A stretch of 64,000 bases of DNA from Pedobacter sp. Leaf250 (GTDB lineage: Bacteria; Bacteroidota; Bacteroidia; Sphingobacteriales; Sphingobacteriaceae), in assembly GCF_920984735.1 (NCBI RefSeq), contig NZ_CAKLBU010000012.1, forward strand, positions 62,001 through 126,000. Direction: 5' to 3'. Under the pieces are notes generated by a model, which ran no database searches, was not told the DNA's origin, and was given only the letters and a program-made list of their open reading frames with translations. The number at the start of each line of letters is the position of its first letter. The first letter of the stretch is position 1. Of the stretch, positions 35,628 to 44,496 are shown one piece after another. Both the position numbers and the translations under genes were made by a program.

Positions 35628-37055
35628 ATGAAACTAAAACTCACGATACTTCTTAACCTCGCATGTTGTTTCCTTGCATCAGCAATGGTTAAACCTGCAT
35701 CTATTTTTACCGATCACATGGTTTTGCAACAGCAAAGTAATGTAGCCATTTGGGGTTGGGCGAAACCGCTAACAAGGGTGAAAATTAATACTTCGTGGAA
35801 CAGAGAGCAATATTCGGTTACATCTGACAAAGATGGGAAATGGAAAATAAAAGTTACTACGCCAGCTGCAGGCGGTCCGTATGATATCGAATTAAATGAT
35901 GGCGAAAGATTGTTTTTAACGGATATATTAATCGGTGAAGTATGGTTTTGCGGTGGGCAGTCGAATATGGAGATGCCAATGAAAGGCTTTAAAAGCCAGC
36001 CAATCATAGGATCTAATGAAGTGATTTTAAAATCTACTAATAAAAATATCAGACTTTACACCGTTCCACGTTCCTCAATTACAGAGCGCCAGGATAACAG
36101 CAAACCCTCTCTATGGAAATTGGCGGCACCCGAAACCGTCTCAAATTTCAGTGCAACAGCTTATTACTTTGGTTCCTTATTGAGCGAAATGTTAAATGTT
36201 CCGATAGGGATTATAAATGATAGCTATGGTGGTTCTTCGATCGAAGCATGGATGTCTCCAGAGGATTTAAAATCATTTCCTGAAATTAAAATTCCATCAA
36301 AAGGAGATACCATTAAAGAAGTTAGCAGAACGCCAACAACACTTTACAATGGCATGCTTTACCCGGTTATTGGATATTGCATAAAGGGTGCCATTTGGTA
36401 TCAGGGAGAATCGAATTACGAACGCCCTGACAGATATGAGGACTTATTCCCAGCAATGGTATCTTCATGGCGAAAGAATTGGGATAATGGCGAATTTCCA
36501 TTTTATTATGCTCAAATTGCCCCTTACAATTATGCACAACTTCCACCATATCATGTAGGTGGAAAGTATAATTCAGCATTTTTGAGGGATGCACAACGAA
36601 AATCGTTGACTAAAATTTCGAATACGGGCATGGCCGTTTTAATGGATGTAGGCGAGGAAAAATCAATCCACCCAGCTAATAAAAAACAAGGGGGAACGCG
36701 GTTGGCTTATCTCGCTTTAGCCCAAACCTATGGCATAAAAGGTTTTGGTGCGTTAAGTCCAACCTATGAATCCATATCTATTGATAAAAATAAAGCAGTA
36801 ATAAAATTTCAAAACGTGGCAAATGGATTAACTTCATTCGGCAAAGAATTGAGTTTGTTTGAAGTAGCCGGTGCAGATAAGAAATTTTATCCTGCGAAAG
36901 CAGCGATTACTGGAAGTAGCATAACTGTATCGGCAGAACAAGTGAAAATACCTGTTGCCGTTCGTTACGCATTTAAGGATTTTGTAACAGGCGATTTATT
37001 TGGAAATGATGGTTTGCCAGTGTCCTCATTTCGTACAGATGATTGGGAGAATTAG
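35628..37055 (+). CDS. Sialate O-acetylesterase-like carbohydrate esterase (SASA domain)
   Basis: 475-residue secreted SGNH-type esterase, probably deacetylating pectin or another acetylated glycan. ATG at 35628 gives a clean signal peptide ('MKLKLTILLNLACCFLASA'); the upstream in-frame ATG at 35586 lies in the GH127 end. The N-terminal Ig-like domain has 'ASIFTDHMVLQQQSNVAIWG'. The nucleophile block is 'GEVWFCGGQSNMEMPMKG' with Ser in GQSNM, and block II is 'GIINDSYGGSSIEAWMSPE'. 'GAIWYQGESNYERPDRYEDL' is block III, and a His in 'EKSIHPANKKQGGTRLA' is the likely catalytic His. Sialic acid is not expected in this pectin setting. Confidence 0.88.
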   Translation: MKLKLTILLNLACCFLASAMVKPASIFTDHMVLQQQSNVAIWGWAKPLTRVKINTSWNREQYSVTSDKDGKWKIKVTTPAAGGPYDIELNDGERLFLTDILIGEVWFCGGQSNMEMPMKGFKSQPIIGSNEVILKSTNKNIRLYTVPRSSITERQDNSKPSLWKLAAPETVSNFSATAYYFGSLLSEMLNVPIGIINDSYGGSSIEAWMSPEDLKSFPEIKIPSKGDTIKEVSRTPTTLYNGMLYPVIGYCIKGAIWYQGESNYERPDRYEDLFPAMVSSWRKNWDNGEFPFYYAQIAPYNYAQLPPYHVGGKYNSAFLRDAQRKSLTKISNTGMAVLMDVGEEKSIHPANKKQGGTRLAYLALAQTYGIKGFGALSPTYESISIDKNKAVIKFQNVANGLTSFGKELSLFEVAGADKKFYPAKAAITGSSITVSAEQVKIPVAVRYAFKDFVTGDLFGNDGLPVSSFRTDDWEN

Positions 37056-37060
37056 CTTTA

Positions 37061-37124
37061 CTTCATTGCGAGGTACGAGGCATCTCTTATAAAAGTAGAT
37101 TTCTCTACTTCAGTCGAAAGCCGA
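37061..37124. repeat. Adjacent half copies of repeat families A and C
   Basis: 'cttcattgcgaggtacgagg' (family A arm) is followed by 'agatttctctacttcagtcg' plus 'aaagccgac' (family C arm). The mosaic fills the gap before the DUF5703 gene. Confidence 0.6.
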
Positions 37125-37137
37125 CTTATAATTGAAA

Positions 37138-39504
37138 ATGAAAATGATTTTAAACACAGAGACACTAAGCAAATCAAATATTTCGGCTAAGACTTTAAAT
37201 GTTCTAACATCTCTTATATGGTCAAAATTTTTGAGTCCTTTCTTGTTGCTCTTGGTATCTCTGTGGTTCACTTCAAATGCTTTTTCGCAAGAAAAAGAAC
37301 TTTCTAACGTAATCTGGACTTCCCAAAGCCATAATTCATCAGAATCGATGCCTGTTGGAGGAGTAGATATTGGCTTAAATCTCTGGGTAGAGAAAGGCGA
37401 AGTTTATCTTTATTTATCTCGTAGCGGCACTTTCGATGAAAATAATACCCTGCTCAAACTTGGTCGGGTAAAACTCAAATTCAGTCCTAATCCTTTCGAT
37501 GGAAAAACTTTTAAACAAGAACTGGTTTTAAAAGACGGATATGCTCAGATTTCGGGATCGAATGGTAATTTGAATACTCAAATCAAAGTTTGGGTCGATG
37601 TTTTTAATCCTGTTATTCATGTAGATGTAAAATCAAATCAAAGCATTACCACAGAAGCGAGTTATGAAAGCTGGCGATTTGAAGACCGGATTACGAAAGG
37701 CAAAGAAAATAACCAAAATTCTTACAAATGGGCACCACAGGGAATTGTGAAAACTACGAAAGATGAAATTGCTTTTAAAAACAATTCTGTGCAATTCTAT
37801 CATCAAAATAAAGGGGAAACCGTATTCGATGTTGCGGTAAAACAACAAGGTTTAGAAGATAAAAAATCTGAATTATTTAATCCGCTTAAAAACCTGATTT
37901 TCGGTGGTTCTATGGAAGGCGAAAACATGGTTTATGCAGGAAATTATGATGGAAATTATTTAAACACAGCTTTTAAAGCATGGGTTCTGAAAAGTAATAA
38001 GCCATCAAAATCTGCGAATATTATCATCAAATTAAATATTTTAAAGGCCGAATCTATTCAGGTTTGGGAAAAAAGTTTAGATGAAATAAACGCAAAAACC
38101 AATCAAAACAATAGCATAAAATGGTGGAATGACTATTGGAAAAGAAGCTTTATTTACATTAATTCAAAAGATGAGGAAGCAAATCAATCAGCTAAAAATT
38201 ATCAGCTTTTTCGCTACATGTTGGGATGTAATGCTTTTGGAAAATACCCGACAAAATTCAACGGTGGATTATTTACATTTGACCCCCAATTAACAGATAC
38301 AACTTTAAAGTACACCCCTGATTTCAGGAATTGGGGAGGAGGAACACACACCGCCCAGAACCAGCGTTTGGTTTATTGGCCAATGTTAAAGAGTGGTGAT
38401 TTTGAGCTAATGAAACTTCAATTTGATTTCTATTTCGATTTATTGAAAAATGCAGAAATCAGAACTGAATTGGCCTGGGGGCATAAAGGCGCAAGTTTTA
38501 CGGAGCAATTAGAAAACTTCGGTTTACCAAACCCTGCCGAATATGGGTGGAAACGCCCCGCTGATTTTAATAAAGGCATGGAATATAATGCATGGCTGGA
38601 ATATGAATGGGATACGGTTTTGGAATTTTGTATGATGATTTTGGAGACGGAAAGATATAATGGGGCAAACATTGAAAAATATCTTCCACTGATTGAAAGT
38701 TCACTTACTTTTTTCAAAGAACATTATACCTATCTGGCTAAACAAAGAGGCGCAAAAGCATTGGATGCTGATGGTCATTTGGTTTTCTATCCGGGTTCGG
38801 GTGCTGAAACCTATAAAATGGCGTATAACTCTACCTCAACAATCGCTGCTTTAAAAACTGTTTTAGAAAGATTGATTTCCTATCCGGGATTATCTAATAT
38901 ACAAAAAACAGAATGGCAGGAGATGTTGAAAACGATTCCACCGATAAATTTCAGAAATTTCGATGGGCATACCACCATTGCGCCTGCAAAACTGTGGGAA
39001 CGAATTAACAATACCGAAAGTCCGCAATTGTACCCGGTTTATCCATGGGGGATTTATGGAATTGGAAAACCTGGATTAGATACAGCAATAAATACTTTCA
39101 AATATGATACCGACGTTTTAAAATTTCGCAGTCATGTAGGCTGGAAACAGGATAACATATTTGCTGCCAGATTGGGTTTAACCGAAGATGCAGCGAATTT
39201 TACTAAGGCGAAATTGAAAGATTCCGGTCGACGATTTCCTGCATTCTGGGGACCGGGTTTTGACTGGACACCCGATCACAATTGGGGCGGTTCGGGGATG
39301 ATTGGTTTACAGGAAATGCTGCTTCAGGTAGATGGGAAAAAGATTTATCTGTTCCCTGCATGGCCAAAAGATTGGGATGTGCATTTCAAGCTTTATGCAC
39401 CCTATAAAACTACTGTTGAAGGAACTTTCAAAGACGGAAAATTAATAAATTTAAAAGTATTGCCCGAATCGAGAAAGGCAGATGTTAAAATAATGATAGA
39501 ATGA
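37138..39504 (+). CDS. DUF5703 family secreted glycosidase-like protein
   Basis: 788-residue protein assigned to the DUF5703 group, a probable (alpha/alpha)6-barrel glycosidase with an N-terminal beta-sandwich. The start of the mature protein ('VIWTSQSHNSSESMPVGGVD', 'IGLNLWVEKGEVYLYLSRSG', 'LKLGRVKLKF') matches this family. Barrel motifs are 'FRYMLGCNAFGKYPTKFNGG', 'NWGGGTHTAQNQRLVYWPML' and 'FWGPGFDWTPDHNWGGSGMI'. ATG at 37138 is preferred over the TTG at 37132. A 38-residue lead, including 'NTETLSK' from a cacagagacac-type repeat, precedes the signal core 'LLLLVSLWFTSNAFSQ'. Catalytic activity has not been inferred from residues here; resemblance to GH95-like hydrolases is general only. 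Confidence 0.75.
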   Translation: MKMILNTETLSKSNISAKTLNVLTSLIWSKFLSPFLLLLVSLWFTSNAFSQEKELSNVIWTSQSHNSSESMPVGGVDIGLNLWVEKGEVYLYLSRSGTFDENNTLLKLGRVKLKFSPNPFDGKTFKQELVLKDGYAQISGSNGNLNTQIKVWVDVFNPVIHVDVKSNQSITTEASYESWRFEDRITKGKENNQNSYKWAPQGIVKTTKDEIAFKNNSVQFYHQNKGETVFDVAVKQQGLEDKKSELFNPLKNLIFGGSMEGENMVYAGNYDGNYLNTAFKAWVLKSNKPSKSANIIIKLNILKAESIQVWEKSLDEINAKTNQNNSIKWWNDYWKRSFIYINSKDEEANQSAKNYQLFRYMLGCNAFGKYPTKFNGGLFTFDPQLTDTTLKYTPDFRNWGGGTHTAQNQRLVYWPMLKSGDFELMKLQFDFYFDLLKNAEIRTELAWGHKGASFTEQLENFGLPNPAEYGWKRPADFNKGMEYNAWLEYEWDTVLEFCMMILETERYNGANIEKYLPLIESSLTFFKEHYTYLAKQRGAKALDADGHLVFYPGSGAETYKMAYNSTSTIAALKTVLERLISYPGLSNIQKTEWQEMLKTIPPINFRNFDGHTTIAPAKLWERINNTESPQLYPVYPWGIYGIGKPGLDTAINTFKYDTDVLKFRSHVGWKQDNIFAARLGLTEDAANFTKAKLKDSGRRFPAFWGPGFDWTPDHNWGGSGMIGLQEMLLQVDGKKIYLFPAWPKDWDVHFKLYAPYKTTVEGTFKDGKLINLKVLPESRKADVKIMIE

Positions 39505-39591
39505 GAGATTGAAAGAATGATTGAATGTCCCAGCGATATGCAAGGGAAAATTCGCTCATTCAAAATTCAATTATTCACTAATTAAAAAGAT

Positions 39592-40380
39592 ATGGATCTA
39601 AATTTAAAAGAAAAAGTTATTATCGTTACTGGTGCTGCTAAAGGTATCGGACGCAGTATCGCAGAAGTATTTGCAAAAGAAAATGCGGTTGCAGTTATTG
39701 TGGGTAGAAAAGCAGAAGATAACCAAAAAGTTGTTGATGCGATTGCCGAACATGGCGGACAAGCGGCACAGTTTGTAGCCGAATTATCGAATCCTGAAGA
39801 TTGCAAAAAAGTCATTGCAGAAGTCGTAGCTAAATTTGGTAGAATTGACGGCCTGGTAAATAATGCAGGTGTTAATGATGGTGTTGGTTTAGAAAGCGGA
39901 AATTATGAAGATTTCATGGCTTCACTGCATAAAAACGTGGTACATTATTACTTAATGGCGCATCATGCTTTGCCAGAGTTGATCAAAAGCAAAGGCGCAA
40001 TAGTAAACATCACTTCTAAAACAGCCGAAACCGGACAAGGAAATACTTCAGCTTATGCTGCAGCAAACGGTGGTCGAAATGCCTTAACCCGCGAATGGGC
40101 AGTTGAACTATTGAAGTATGGAATTCGTGTAAATGCAGTTGTAGTGGCAGAATGCTGGACACCCGCTTATGAAACATGGATTGAAACTTTGCCAGATGCT
40201 CAGGCGAAATTAGATGAAATTACAGCCAAAATTCCATTGGAAAACAGAATGACAACAGCTGAAGAAATCGCTAACATGACCGCCTTTTTAATGTCGAGTA
40301 AATCGAGCCACACTACCGGACAAATTATCCATGTTGATGGCGGTTATGTCCATTTGGATAGAGCTTTGGCGAACGCATAA
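39592..40380 (+). CDS. Short-chain dehydrogenase/reductase, probable L-fucose or deoxysugar dehydrogenase
   Basis: 262-residue classical SDR. The NAD(P)-binding motif 'TGAAKGIGRSIAE' is at residues 13-25, 'NNAGV' near 92, the catalytic Ser in 'IVNITSKTAET', and the Tyr-x-x-x region reads 'SAYAAANGG'. The usual catalytic Lys position (YxxxK) is occupied by Asn or Gly in 'YAAANGGRNALTREWA', which is unusual for an active SDR and deserves checking. Overall it resembles L-fucose dehydrogenase-type SDRs found with alcohol dehydrogenases and FucP permeases. It lies 125 bp before the zinc alcohol dehydrogenase, with a perfect family A repeat between. The role is inferred. Confidence 0.8.
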   Translation: MDLNLKEKVIIVTGAAKGIGRSIAEVFAKENAVAVIVGRKAEDNQKVVDAIAEHGGQAAQFVAELSNPEDCKKVIAEVVAKFGRIDGLVNNAGVNDGVGLESGNYEDFMASLHKNVVHYYLMAHHALPELIKSKGAIVNITSKTAETGQGNTSAYAAANGGRNALTREWAVELLKYGIRVNAVVVAECWTPAYETWIETLPDAQAKLDEITAKIPLENRMTTAEEIANMTAFLMSSKSSHTTGQIIHVDGGYVHLDRALANA

Positions 40381-40390
40381 TACGTGTTGT

Positions 40391-40460
40391 CGTCATTGCG
40401 AGGCACGAAGCAATCTCATTAGTTAATTAAAGGGAGATTGCTTCGTGCCTCGCAACGACG
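40391..40460. repeat. Palindromic repeat, family A, near-perfect copy
   Basis: Arms 'cgtcattgcgaggcacgaag' plus 'caatctc' and 'gagattgcttcgtgcctcgc' plus 'aacgacg', a stem of about 27 bp with a single mismatch. This is the best copy for defining the family. Confidence 0.92.
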
Positions 40461-40505
40461 AAAATTACTCACTCATTCTATCATACAAAATTCACTCATT
40501 ATAAA

Positions 40506-41522
40506 ATGAAAACCCTTACCTGTACAACTCCTGGTACTTTTGAATATTCTGAAACTGAAAAACCAGAATTAAAAAAAGACCATTCCATTATAAAAATTAA
40601 ACGAATTGGTATTTGCGGAACAGATTTACATGCTTTTGAAGGCACACAGCCATTTTTTAATTATCCACGAGTTTTAGGTCACGAGCTTTCGGGAGAATTG
40701 GTTGAAGCTGATGGTGCCGAAGGCTTTTCAATAGGAGAGGCAGTAACATTCATTCCATATTTTAATTGTGGAGAATGTATTGCTTGCCGCATGAATAAAC
40801 CAAACTGCTGTGTTAAAATGCAGGTTTGTGGTGTACATGTTGATGGTGGTATGCGGGAATATCTGCAAGTTCCATCAAGAACGCTTTTGCATGGAGAAGG
40901 CTTGAGTTACGATGAGTTGGCTTTAGTTGAACCTTTGGCAATTGGAGCGCATGGTGTCCGCAGAGCTGATATTCAACCTGGCGAATTCGTGTTGGTTATT
41001 GGTGCCGGACCGATTGGATTGGGTACCATGGAATTTGCAAGAATTGCAGGAGCAAATGTAATTGCATTAGATATCAATGAAGACCGGCTGGCTTTCTGTA
41101 AGAAAAAATTGAAAGTCGCCCACGTAGTTAATGCGCTTTCTGAGGATGTTACTGAACAATTGAGCAAGATTACGAATGGCGATATGCCAACGGTTGTTAT
41201 CGATGCAACAGGAAATCAAAAAGCCATAAATAACGCTATAAATTATATGGCTCATGGTGCAAGGTTTGTATTAATCGGCTTGCAAAAAGGAGATTTAATT
41301 TTCAATCATCCTGAATTTCATAAGCGAGAATCTACTTTAATGAGCAGCAGAAATGCAACCATTGAAGATTTCGAACACGTCATCAAATCAATGAAGGCAG
41401 GCTTGGTAAATCCTACAAACTACATCACGCATCAGGTAAAATTCGAAGCAGTGAAAGATGAATTTGAAAGCTGGTTAGACCCGAAAAATGGTGTAATAAA
41501 GGCTATGGTTAGTATTGATTAG
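40506..41522 (+). CDS. Zinc-dependent alcohol dehydrogenase (MDR family), probable sugar/sugar-acid dehydrogenase
   Basis: 338-residue medium-chain dehydrogenase. Catalytic zinc ligands are in 'RIGICGTDLHAFEG' (Cys) and 'LGHELSGE' (His-Glu). The structural zinc motif is 'CGECIACRMNKPNC', with four Cys. The Rossmann loop is 'VIGAGPIGLGTMEFA', and 'ALDINEDRL' with an acidic residue at the end of strand 2 indicates NAD+. It resembles L-galactonate, L-threonine and sorbitol dehydrogenase types. Together with the SDR upstream it probably oxidises L-fucose, L-galactose or a derived acid. The substrate cannot be read from sequence. Confidence 0.87.
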   Translation: MKTLTCTTPGTFEYSETEKPELKKDHSIIKIKRIGICGTDLHAFEGTQPFFNYPRVLGHELSGELVEADGAEGFSIGEAVTFIPYFNCGECIACRMNKPNCCVKMQVCGVHVDGGMREYLQVPSRTLLHGEGLSYDELALVEPLAIGAHGVRRADIQPGEFVLVIGAGPIGLGTMEFARIAGANVIALDINEDRLAFCKKKLKVAHVVNALSEDVTEQLSKITNGDMPTVVIDATGNQKAINNAINYMAHGARFVLIGLQKGDLIFNHPEFHKRESTLMSSRNATIEDFEHVIKSMKAGLVNPTNYITHQVKFEAVKDEFESWLDPKNGVIKAMVSID

Positions 41523-41663
41523 TTTTATTTTGCGGAATCAAGTAGGATAAATTCATTCTAATGTTATAAAGGCGTTAGACTAATTTTTTATATCTCTAAA
41601 GGTTGATGTTTTCACCAACCTGTAGAAAATTTTTAGATTATCTGTATTACAACCATTGCATTA

Positions 41664-41690
41664 AGATCCTGAAATAAGTTCAGTATGACG
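41664..41690. repeat. Half copy of palindromic repeat family B
   Basis: 'agatcctgaaataagttcag' plus 'tatgacg' matches the right arm of family B. The remainder of the 41523-41840 gap holds the araA terminator and no gene that I can see. Confidence 0.65.
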
Positions 41691-41781
41691 ATCGGTCATG
41701 TTTGGAGCCACTGAAATGCAGTTATCTATTATCCCACTAGATGGTAACATTAGTAATTAGAATTGCGAATATAAAACCCAA

Positions 41782-41820
41782 CAAAAAAGCCGATAATTTG
41801 TAAAAACTATCGGCTTTAAG
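41782..41820 (-). terminator. Rho-independent terminator of araA
   Basis: On the - strand 'aaagccgata' and 'tatcggcttt' form a perfect 10 bp stem around a 13-nt loop, followed by TTTTG. It lies 20 bp beyond the araA stop codon. Confidence 0.85.
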
Positions 41821-41840
41821 ATTTGAGAGCTTAAATAATA

Positions 41841-43331
41841 TTATTTGTAGGCAACCTCATTCCAATGCAATTCATTTCTGAATTGGTTGATTTTAGTATC
41901 TGCACCAATGTTCACATATTCTAAACCTGCAATATTGGCAAAATCCAATAAATGTTCGGTCGTTAAATTCTGACTATAAGCAGTGTGGTGAGCGCCACCA
42001 GCGTAAATCCATGCGGCACAACCTGTTTTCATATCTGGAAGTGGTTTCCAAAGAACACGAGCAACAGGTAGGTTTGGTAAATCATTTTCAGCTTCAACAG
42101 CTTTTACTTCATTAACTAACAGGCGAAAACGGTTACCCATATCAATCAAAGATGCATTTAAAGCATCGCCGCCAGCAACATTAAATACCAAACGAGCGGG
42201 ATCTGCTTTGCCGCCTATACCCAAAGGATGAACTTCTAAACTTGCTTTTCCTGATGCTAAACTGGCATCAACTTCAAGCATGTGCGAACCTAAAACCATT
42301 GAGTTAGCAGGGTCGAAATGATAAGTGTAATCTTCCATGAAAGCATTTCCACCAGCCAAACCAGCGCCCATCACTTTACAGGCACGAACCAATGCTGCAG
42401 TTTTCCAATCTCCTTCGCCAGCGAAGCCATAACCATCCGCCATTAAACGCTGAGCCGCAATTCCTGGTAACTGAATCATGCCGTGTAAATCTTCGAAAGT
42501 ATCAGAAAACCCTTTAAAGCCACCATCTACTAAAAACTTTCTTAAACCAAGTTCGATTTTAGCTGCATCATAAACTGATTGATGTCTGGCACCTCCCGCT
42601 TTTAAATCTTCAGCCATTTCATAAGTTTCTTCGTATTCACTCAATAAACCTTGAATGGCTTCTTCAGGTATTACATTAATTACAGCTACCAAATCACCTA
42701 TGCCATAAGTGTTTACTGCAAAACCAAACTTCATTTCTGCTTCCACTTTATCACCATCTGTAACGGCTACAAAACGCATGTTATCGCCAAATCGGGCAAA
42801 TTTAGCACCTTGCCAATCGTTCCATCCGGCTGCGGCTCTACACCAGGTATCAATTTGTTTCGCCACTTCTTCGTCTTGCCAATGGCCAACCACAACCTTA
42901 CGGTCTTTACGCATGCGGGTAACCATAAAACCGAATTCCCGGTCGCCGTGCGCACTTTGGTTTAGGTTCATAAAATCCATATCAATGGTATTCCACGGAA
43001 TATCTCGATTAAATTGTGTGTGTAAATGCAACAAAGGCTTTTGTAAAACATTTAAACCTCTAATCCACATTTTGGCTGGAGAAAAAGTATGCATCCAAGT
43101 AATTACACCAATACAATTTTCATCGATATTGGCTTGCTGCAAGGTTTCGAAAATCTCTTCAGTAGTTTTTACAATAGGTTTGTACACAACAGAAACCGAG
43201 ATATTTCCATTTTGGTTTAACGATTCTGCCACTTCTTGAGCATGATCCGCTACTTGTTTTAAGGTTTCTTCACCGTACAAATGCTGTGTACCGGTAATAA
43301 ACCAAACTTGTAATTTTTTTAAATCAATCAT
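41841..43331 (-). CDS. araA: L-arabinose isomerase
   Basis: 496-residue cytoplasmic isomerase converting L-arabinose to L-ribulose; length matches AraA (about 500). The start '[20 protein letters not shown]' is diagnostic. The metal and catalytic residues lie in '[17 protein letters not shown]' (Glu), '[13 protein letters not shown]' (Glu), '[10 protein letters not shown]' (His) and '[10 protein letters not shown]' (His). The gene is on the - strand downstream of araB and araD, but separated from araD by 463 bp of repeat-rich DNA instead of the few bases usual in an araBDA or araBAD operon, so it may have its own promoter. It channels arabinose released by the GH127 and GH43-like enzymes into the pentose phosphate pathway. 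Confidence 0.97.
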   Translation of the reverse strand: MIDLKKLQVWFITGTQHLYGEETLKQVADHAQEVAESLNQNGNISVSVVYKPIVKTTEEIFETLQQANIDENCIGVITWMHTFSPAKMWIRGLNVLQKPLLHLHTQFNRDIPWNTIDMDFMNLNQSAHGDREFGFMVTRMRKDRKVVVGHWQDEEVAKQIDTWCRAAAGWNDWQGAKFARFGDNMRFVAVTDGDKVEAEMKFGFAVNTYGIGDLVAVINVIPEEAIQGLLSEYEETYEMAEDLKAGGARHQSVYDAAKIELGLRKFLVDGGFKGFSDTFEDLHGMIQLPGIAAQRLMADGYGFAGEGDWKTAALVRACKVMGAGLAGGNAFMEDYTYHFDPANSMVLGSHMLEVDASLASGKASLEVHPLGIGGKADPARLVFNVAGGDALNASLIDMGNRFRLLVNEVKAVEAENDLPNLPVARVLWKPLPDMKTGCAAWIYAGGAHHTAYSQNLTTEHLLDFANIAGLEYVNIGADTKINQFRNELHWNEVAYK

Positions 43332-43532
43332 TTTATTGTTGTTTAATCGCTTAAGCGTTTTAATTGGTTAACTGAAATACCAGCTAACTAAAAATTTTAT
43401 TTTTTTGAAAAGCAGGTTCCTGTTTTCCATCGGTTACAATAGTCCTGCTTTCCGTTTTATTCTCCCGATGTAATATCGGGATCATGCTCACTTCAATTAG
43501 GTTTATTCTATTTTGGTTAACCTTACTATCAT

Positions 43533-43653
43533 AAACCCGACAGGAGCGGAAATACTTTTTGTTATTTTTACTAAACCTCGCAGGTTTTTAAAACCTGCGA
43601 GGTTTAAATATCGCAATACACAATGACAAAAAGATTGGAGCAAATGGCGGGAC
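43533..43653. repeat. Compound inverted repeat with a perfect 33 bp palindrome in its loop
   Basis: The outer arm 'cccgacaggagcggaaatac' plus 'tttttgt' (43536-43562) pairs partly with 'acaaaaagattggagcaaat' plus 'ggcgggac' (to 43653). The loop holds the perfect palindrome 43573-43605 ('aaacctcgcaggtttt' t 'aaaacctgcgaggttt'). The structure lies in the araD-araA gap and could be a mobile repeat or a structured RNA element. Confidence 0.65.
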
Positions 43654-43724
43654 TATCGTAGCCGAAGTACCACTAGATTTGCTTTCCAAATCATTATTCT
43701 TTTCTCTTCAATATTTTAACGAAC

Positions 43725-43783
43725 CGTCATTCTGAGCGTGTCGAAGACCTATCATGAAAGTGCATCGACAAGCTCAGCATGAC
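43725..43783. repeat. Palindromic repeat, family D
   Basis: 'cgtcattctgagcgtgtcga' plus 'agac' pairs with 'gcatcgacaagctcagcatg' plus 'ac'. It lies directly downstream of the araD stop codon. Confidence 0.8.
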
Positions 43784-43794
43784 AAAAGTTTTTA

Positions 43795-44496
43795 CTATTT
43801 CTGTCCGTAATATGCTCCAGCACCGTGTTTACGCTCGTAATGTTTTTCAATTAACGAATCTTTCAATTTTGGTGCCTGAGGATTAATTTGTTGAGTTAAT
43901 AAAGCCATTTGTGCTACTGCTTCTAAAACTGCGCTATTGTAAACTGCTTTTTCAGCTGTTTTACCCCAGGTGAAAGGAGCGTGGTTGCCCACTAAAATCA
44001 TTTCTACTTCTTTATAGCTCAATCCTAAACTATCAAAATGATTCATGATTTGAAAACCAGTTTCATACTCATAATTTCCTTTAATCATGCGATCATCCAT
44101 AGGCGGAGCGCAAGGAATATCAACCGTTAAATGATCTGCATGCGTTGTACCATAAATTGGAATAGCCTTTTGCGCCTGTGCCCATGCGGTTCCATAGGTA
44201 GAGTGCGTATGAACAATTCCCCCAACATCTTCCCAATGCTTATATAAAACCGCATGGGTTTTAGTATCAGATGATGGGCGTAATGTTCCTTCAACAGTAT
44301 TTCCATCGAAATCCAATATAACCATTTTTTCAGGAGATAAATCTTCGTAGGGAACTCCACTTGGTTTAATGGCAAAAACACCTCTGGTACGGTCAGAGGC
44401 ACTCACATTCCCGAAGGTAAACAATACCAAACCCAGTTTAGGCAACTGCATATTGGCCAAGTAAGCCTGTTCTTTTATATCTTGATAAATGCTCAT
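43795..44496 (-). CDS. araD: L-ribulose-5-phosphate 4-epimerase
   Basis: 233-residue class II aldolase-fold epimerase converting L-ribulose 5-phosphate to D-xylulose 5-phosphate. Zinc ligands are visible in 'HTHSTYGTAWAQ' (two His) and 'NHAPFTWGK' (His). 'GTTHADH' is characteristic, and 'GNVSASDR' and 'KPSGVPYEDLSPE' are substrate-phosphate loops. Length equals E. coli AraD (231). Its start overlaps the araB stop by 4 bp (ATGA), showing coupled translation in an araB-araD unit. Confidence 0.97.
   Translation of the reverse strand: MSIYQDIKEQAYLANMQLPKLGLVLFTFGNVSASDRTRGVFAIKPSGVPYEDLSPEKMVILDFDGNTVEGTLRPSSDTKTHAVLYKHWEDVGGIVHTHSTYGTAWAQAQKAIPIYGTTHADHLTVDIPCAPPMDDRMIKGNYEYETGFQIMNHFDSLGLSYKEVEMILVGNHAPFTWGKTAEKAVYNSAVLEAVAQMALLTQQINPQAPKLKDSLIEKHYERKHGAGAYYGQK

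Noticed and set aside
42651-43239. Long open frames on the + strand opposite araA
   Set aside because: They lie fully inside the strongly supported araA gene and encode no recognisable protein; they are antisense shadows.
43573-43605. Rho-independent terminator of araD formed by the perfect palindrome
   Set aside because: The stem is strong, but neither side has a run of T residues directly after it, and the element is embedded in a larger inverted repeat.
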